NCBI GenBank assembly: GCA_002711495.1
Contig: PARM01000037.1
Location: 1 to 6,664 of the forward strand
Length of the DNA: 6,664 nucleotides
Direction of reading: 5' to 3'
Source: Gammaproteobacteria bacterium
Lineage (GTDB): Bacteria; Pseudomonadota; Gammaproteobacteria; Pseudomonadales; Azotimanducaceae
Each line of letters begins with the position of its first letter. Position 1 is the first letter of the stretch. Under the pieces are notes generated by a model that was not told the origin of the DNA, did not search any database, and was given only the letters and a program-made list of their open reading frames with translations. This document shows positions 6,479 to 6,664 of the stretch, piece by piece. The position numbers and the translations under genes are program-made.

Positions 6479-6664
6479 TTTCAGTTTAATCCATTCTCCA
6501 CGCGCCCAGAAAATCCATCTTCCCAAGTGCAACAACGCGCATCCTCAAAAAAGCATAGGTGGTCGTCTCATGGAAATAAAAGTTCGGAATGGAAAAACTA
6601 TTTACAAAATTTTCAATTCGAAAGGGAAATTCATTTTTTCCCATCTTGAATATGACTGTTTTAC
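6479..6664 (-). other. AT-rich region upstream of the transporter operon
   Basis: No gene is supported in these 186 bases. This is where the promoter of the minus-strand operon should lie, but I cannot find a -35/-10 pair with good spacing. Two small inverted repeats lie next to each other: TTTC-AATTC-GAAA (6611-6623) and GGGAAA (6624-6629) with TTTCCC (6637-6642) around a 7-base loop. They could be operator half-sites or part of a leader or terminator, or chance in AT-rich DNA. A three-codon frame, ATG GAT TAA, sits at 6494-6486 on the minus strand directly after GGAGA. Confidence 0.3.

Noticed and set aside
6479..6535. N-terminal extension of the peptide transporter from ATG 6535.
   Set aside because: The added residues do not resemble POT N-termini, and the ATG at 6478 leaves the usual short leader before FLGHPRG and TM1.
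1..6664. A hidden defence system, mobile element, CRISPR array or RNA gene.
   Set aside because: Both strands are filled with recognisable metabolic and transport genes; I saw no transposase, integrase, array-like repeats, tRNA cloverleaf or rRNA sequence.

Overview
The window is a compact, ordinary-looking bacterial metabolic region with five complete genes and one 3' fragment. By eye the base composition is about mid-40s % G+C, with almost no spacer DNA. The gene set (amidohydrolase-3 deacylase, microsomal-type epoxide hydrolase, isovaleryl-like acyl-CoA dehydrogenase, class III CoA-transferase, POT peptide transporter, outer-membrane-type lipoprotein) suggests a Gram-negative heterotroph. 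A marine gammaproteobacterium is my best guess, but it rests on gene content alone and is weak.

Layout. Plus strand, left half: the 3' end of an N-acyl-D-amino-acid-deacylase-type amidohydrolase (1-378), an 87-bp spacer, an epoxide hydrolase (466-1614), then 4 bp later an acyl-CoA dehydrogenase (1619-2788). Minus strand, right half, in transcription order: a proton-dependent oligopeptide transporter (6478-4952), 15 bp later a family III CoA-transferase (4936-3737), then overlapping it by 4 bases (ATGA) a lipoprotein of a divergent calcineurin-like phosphoesterase family (3740-2811). The two gene strings converge tail to tail, with only 22 bp between the stop codons of the dehydrogenase and the phosphoesterase. 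The window ends in 186 bp of AT-rich DNA upstream of the transporter, which presumably holds the promoter of the minus-strand operon.

How the genes may work together (inference). The epoxide hydrolase and acyl-CoA dehydrogenase look co-translated and would fit breakdown of a branched or isoprenoid-like carboxylic acid: epoxide opening to a diol, and alpha,beta-dehydrogenation of an acyl-CoA. On the other strand, the POT transporter would import small peptides or peptide-like compounds, the CoA-transferase would make or swap a CoA thioester, and the lipoprotein would act in the periplasm. With the deacylase, a theme of scavenging N-acylated or peptidic compounds and feeding the acids to beta-oxidation is plausible but unproven.

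I found no RNA gene, mobile element, CRISPR array, prophage, toxin-antitoxin pair or defence system. The least explained gene is the phosphoesterase-like lipoprotein, whose metal-binding motifs depart from the classical pattern at several positions.
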